From: Flavobacterium sp.
Lineage (GTDB): Bacteria; Bacteroidota; Bacteroidia; Flavobacteriales; Flavobacteriaceae
Direction of reading: 5' to 3'
Assembly: GCA_030682755.1 (NCBI GenBank)
Contig: JAUXNR010000806.1
Location: 1 to 6,653, forward strand
DNA: 6,653 nucleotides
Shown: positions 6,260 through 6,653 of the stretch, one piece after another
Position numbering within the stretch: the stretch's first letter is position 1
Layout of the letters: each line of letters begins with the position of its first letter
Made by a program: the position numbers and the translations under genes
The notes under the pieces: model-generated
The model's input: the letters and a program-made list of their open reading frames with translations, nothing else
Databases searched by the model: none
What the model was told of the DNA's origin: nothing

Positions 6260-6314
6260 TTAACTTTTTGGTAACATATATAAAACGAATTGGTAACAGG
6301 TTGCTAACTCCGAG
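6260..6314 (+). promoter_or_regulatory. Five-unit 11-bp direct-repeat array, probable PhoB/OmpR-type operator
   Basis: Five consecutive 11-bp units carry the core xTAAC at the same place, with the C at 6264, 6275, 6286, 6297 and 6308; the third is degenerate (AAAAC). The extended octamer TTGGTAAC occurs at 6268-6275 and 6290-6297, and TTGCTAAC at 6301-6308. Direct repeats of exactly 11 bp (one helical turn) are the known target geometry for PhoB/OmpR dimers, and such a regulator starts 80 nt away. The array ends 15 nt upstream of a -7-like TTTCTTTG, a position suited to activation of the gene at 6361; autoregulation of the regulator gene is also possible. That the neighbouring regulator binds here is inference. 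Confidence 0.55.
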
Positions 6315-6329
6315 TTTACTTGTAGTGTC

Positions 6330-6337
6330 TTTCTTTG
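6330..6337 (+). promoter_or_regulatory. Candidate -7 element for the receptor-like gene
   Basis: TTTCTTTG differs from TAnnTTTG in one base and lies 23 nt before the ATG at 6361. No -33 TTG occurs at 17-23 nt. The repeat array occupies that zone, which would fit an activator-dependent promoter. Confidence 0.3.
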
Positions 6338-6360
6338 CATCGAATAAAAAAAACAAATCG

Positions 6361-6653
6361 ATGAAACAAACTTTATTATTTATTGCACTCTTTTTAAGTG
6401 TTCTTTCCTATGCTCAAAAAGGAACCATTACAGGTACACTTACTGACAAAGATATGAATAATGAGCCTTTACCTTTTGCAAATGCTTTAATTAAAGGTAC
6501 AACAATAGGAACTACCACTGACATACAAGGTAAATTTACACTTCAAGTGGAACCGGGAAGCTATGTTTTAGAATTGAGTTTCTTGGGCTATCAAACTATA
6601 GATGTGCCTGTAGTTGTAAAGGCCAATCAAACAATTACCATAAACAGAGCCAT
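6361..6653 (+). CDS. Secreted CarboxypepD_reg-like protein, probable TonB-dependent receptor, 3' end cut off
   Basis: The frame opens at ATG 6361 and stays open to the right edge (97 codons). Residues 1-19 are a typical signal peptide ending LSYAQ. From about residue 20 the protein is a CarboxypepD_reg-like beta-sandwich: GTITGTLTDKD...PLPFANALIKGTTIGTTTD, then QGKFTLQVEPGSYVLELSFLGYQT, then a terminal strand. In Bacteroidota this module at the N-terminus of an exported protein usually precedes the plug and barrel of a TonB-dependent outer-membrane receptor. The plug and barrel lie outside the window, so the receptor identity is inferred; an outer-membrane protein without a plug is the main alternative. 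It is divergent from the response regulator and preceded by the 11-bp repeat array, suggesting it is the target of that two-component system. The imported substrate is unknown. Confidence 0.85.
   Translation, partial: MKQTLLFIALFLSVLSYAQKGTITGTLTDKDMNNEPLPFANALIKGTTIGTTTDIQGKFTLQVEPGSYVLELSFLGYQTIDVPVVVKANQTITINRA

Larger units (their letters stand above)
6180..6360. other. Divergent control region between regulator and receptor-like gene
   Basis: These 181 nt carry the 5' ends of both divergent genes. Seen here are a weak minus-strand -7-like TATCTTTA (6207-6214), an 11-nt dyad AACAC-G-GTGTT (6232-6242), the 11-bp-period TAAC array (6260-6314), and a plus-strand TTTCTTTG (6330-6337), one base off TAnnTTTG. 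An A-rich leader directly precedes the ATG at 6361, as is common for Bacteroidota translation starts. Confidence 0.6.

Noticed and set aside
6260..6314. Short tandem units that could suggest a CRISPR array or a minisatellite
   Set aside because: The units are only 11 bp and share about 4-8 bases, with no longer repeat or unique spacers. Helical-turn spacing in a promoter region fits an operator better.

Overview
The window is AT-rich chromosomal DNA that looks like a member of the Bacteroidota, most likely Flavobacteriaceae. The reasons are the Flavobacterium-like TrmB (FPDPQIKYKRTKHR), a periplasmic-TPR sensor histidine kinase, a SusC/TonB-receptor-type CarboxypepD_reg leader domain after a short ...YAQ signal peptide, promoter octamers of the TAnnTTTG type, and the lack of strong Shine-Dalgarno sites. 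This is inference from protein character; no database search was possible.

Layout. (1) 1-1355, minus strand: a TPR-containing membrane histidine kinase, cut by the left edge before its ATPase domain. (2) 1356-1602: an intergenic stretch with a candidate promoter, a perfect 7-bp dyad and weak hairpins. (3) 1603-3267, minus strand: a compact three-gene unit trmB - lysE-like exporter - alkyltransferase-like (ATL) protein, with 25- and 8-nt gaps. (4) 3354-4418, plus strand: a MurG/GT28-like glycosyltransferase, divergent from trmB. (5) 4392-6179, minus strand: a PhoB/OmpR-type response regulator followed by a PhoR-like histidine kinase whose 3' end overlaps the glycosyltransferase gene tail-to-tail by 27 bp. 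(6) 6180-6360: the divergent control region. (7) 6361 to the right edge, plus strand: the start of a secreted CarboxypepD_reg-like protein, probably a TonB-dependent outer-membrane receptor.

How it fits together. The regulator, kinase and outer-membrane protein probably form one regulatory unit. The divergent control region carries TAAC cores repeated at an exact 11-bp period (6260-6314), the geometry expected for head-to-tail binding by a PhoB/OmpR-family regulator, and such a regulator is encoded next door. This is the most interesting signal in the window. The trmB-lysE-ATL cluster looks like housekeeping (tRNA m7G46 modification, small-molecule export, alkylated-base recognition). No mobile element, CRISPR array, rRNA or tRNA was recognised. 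Most of the window is ordinary core genome; I do not see strong evidence for a wholly new multi-gene system.
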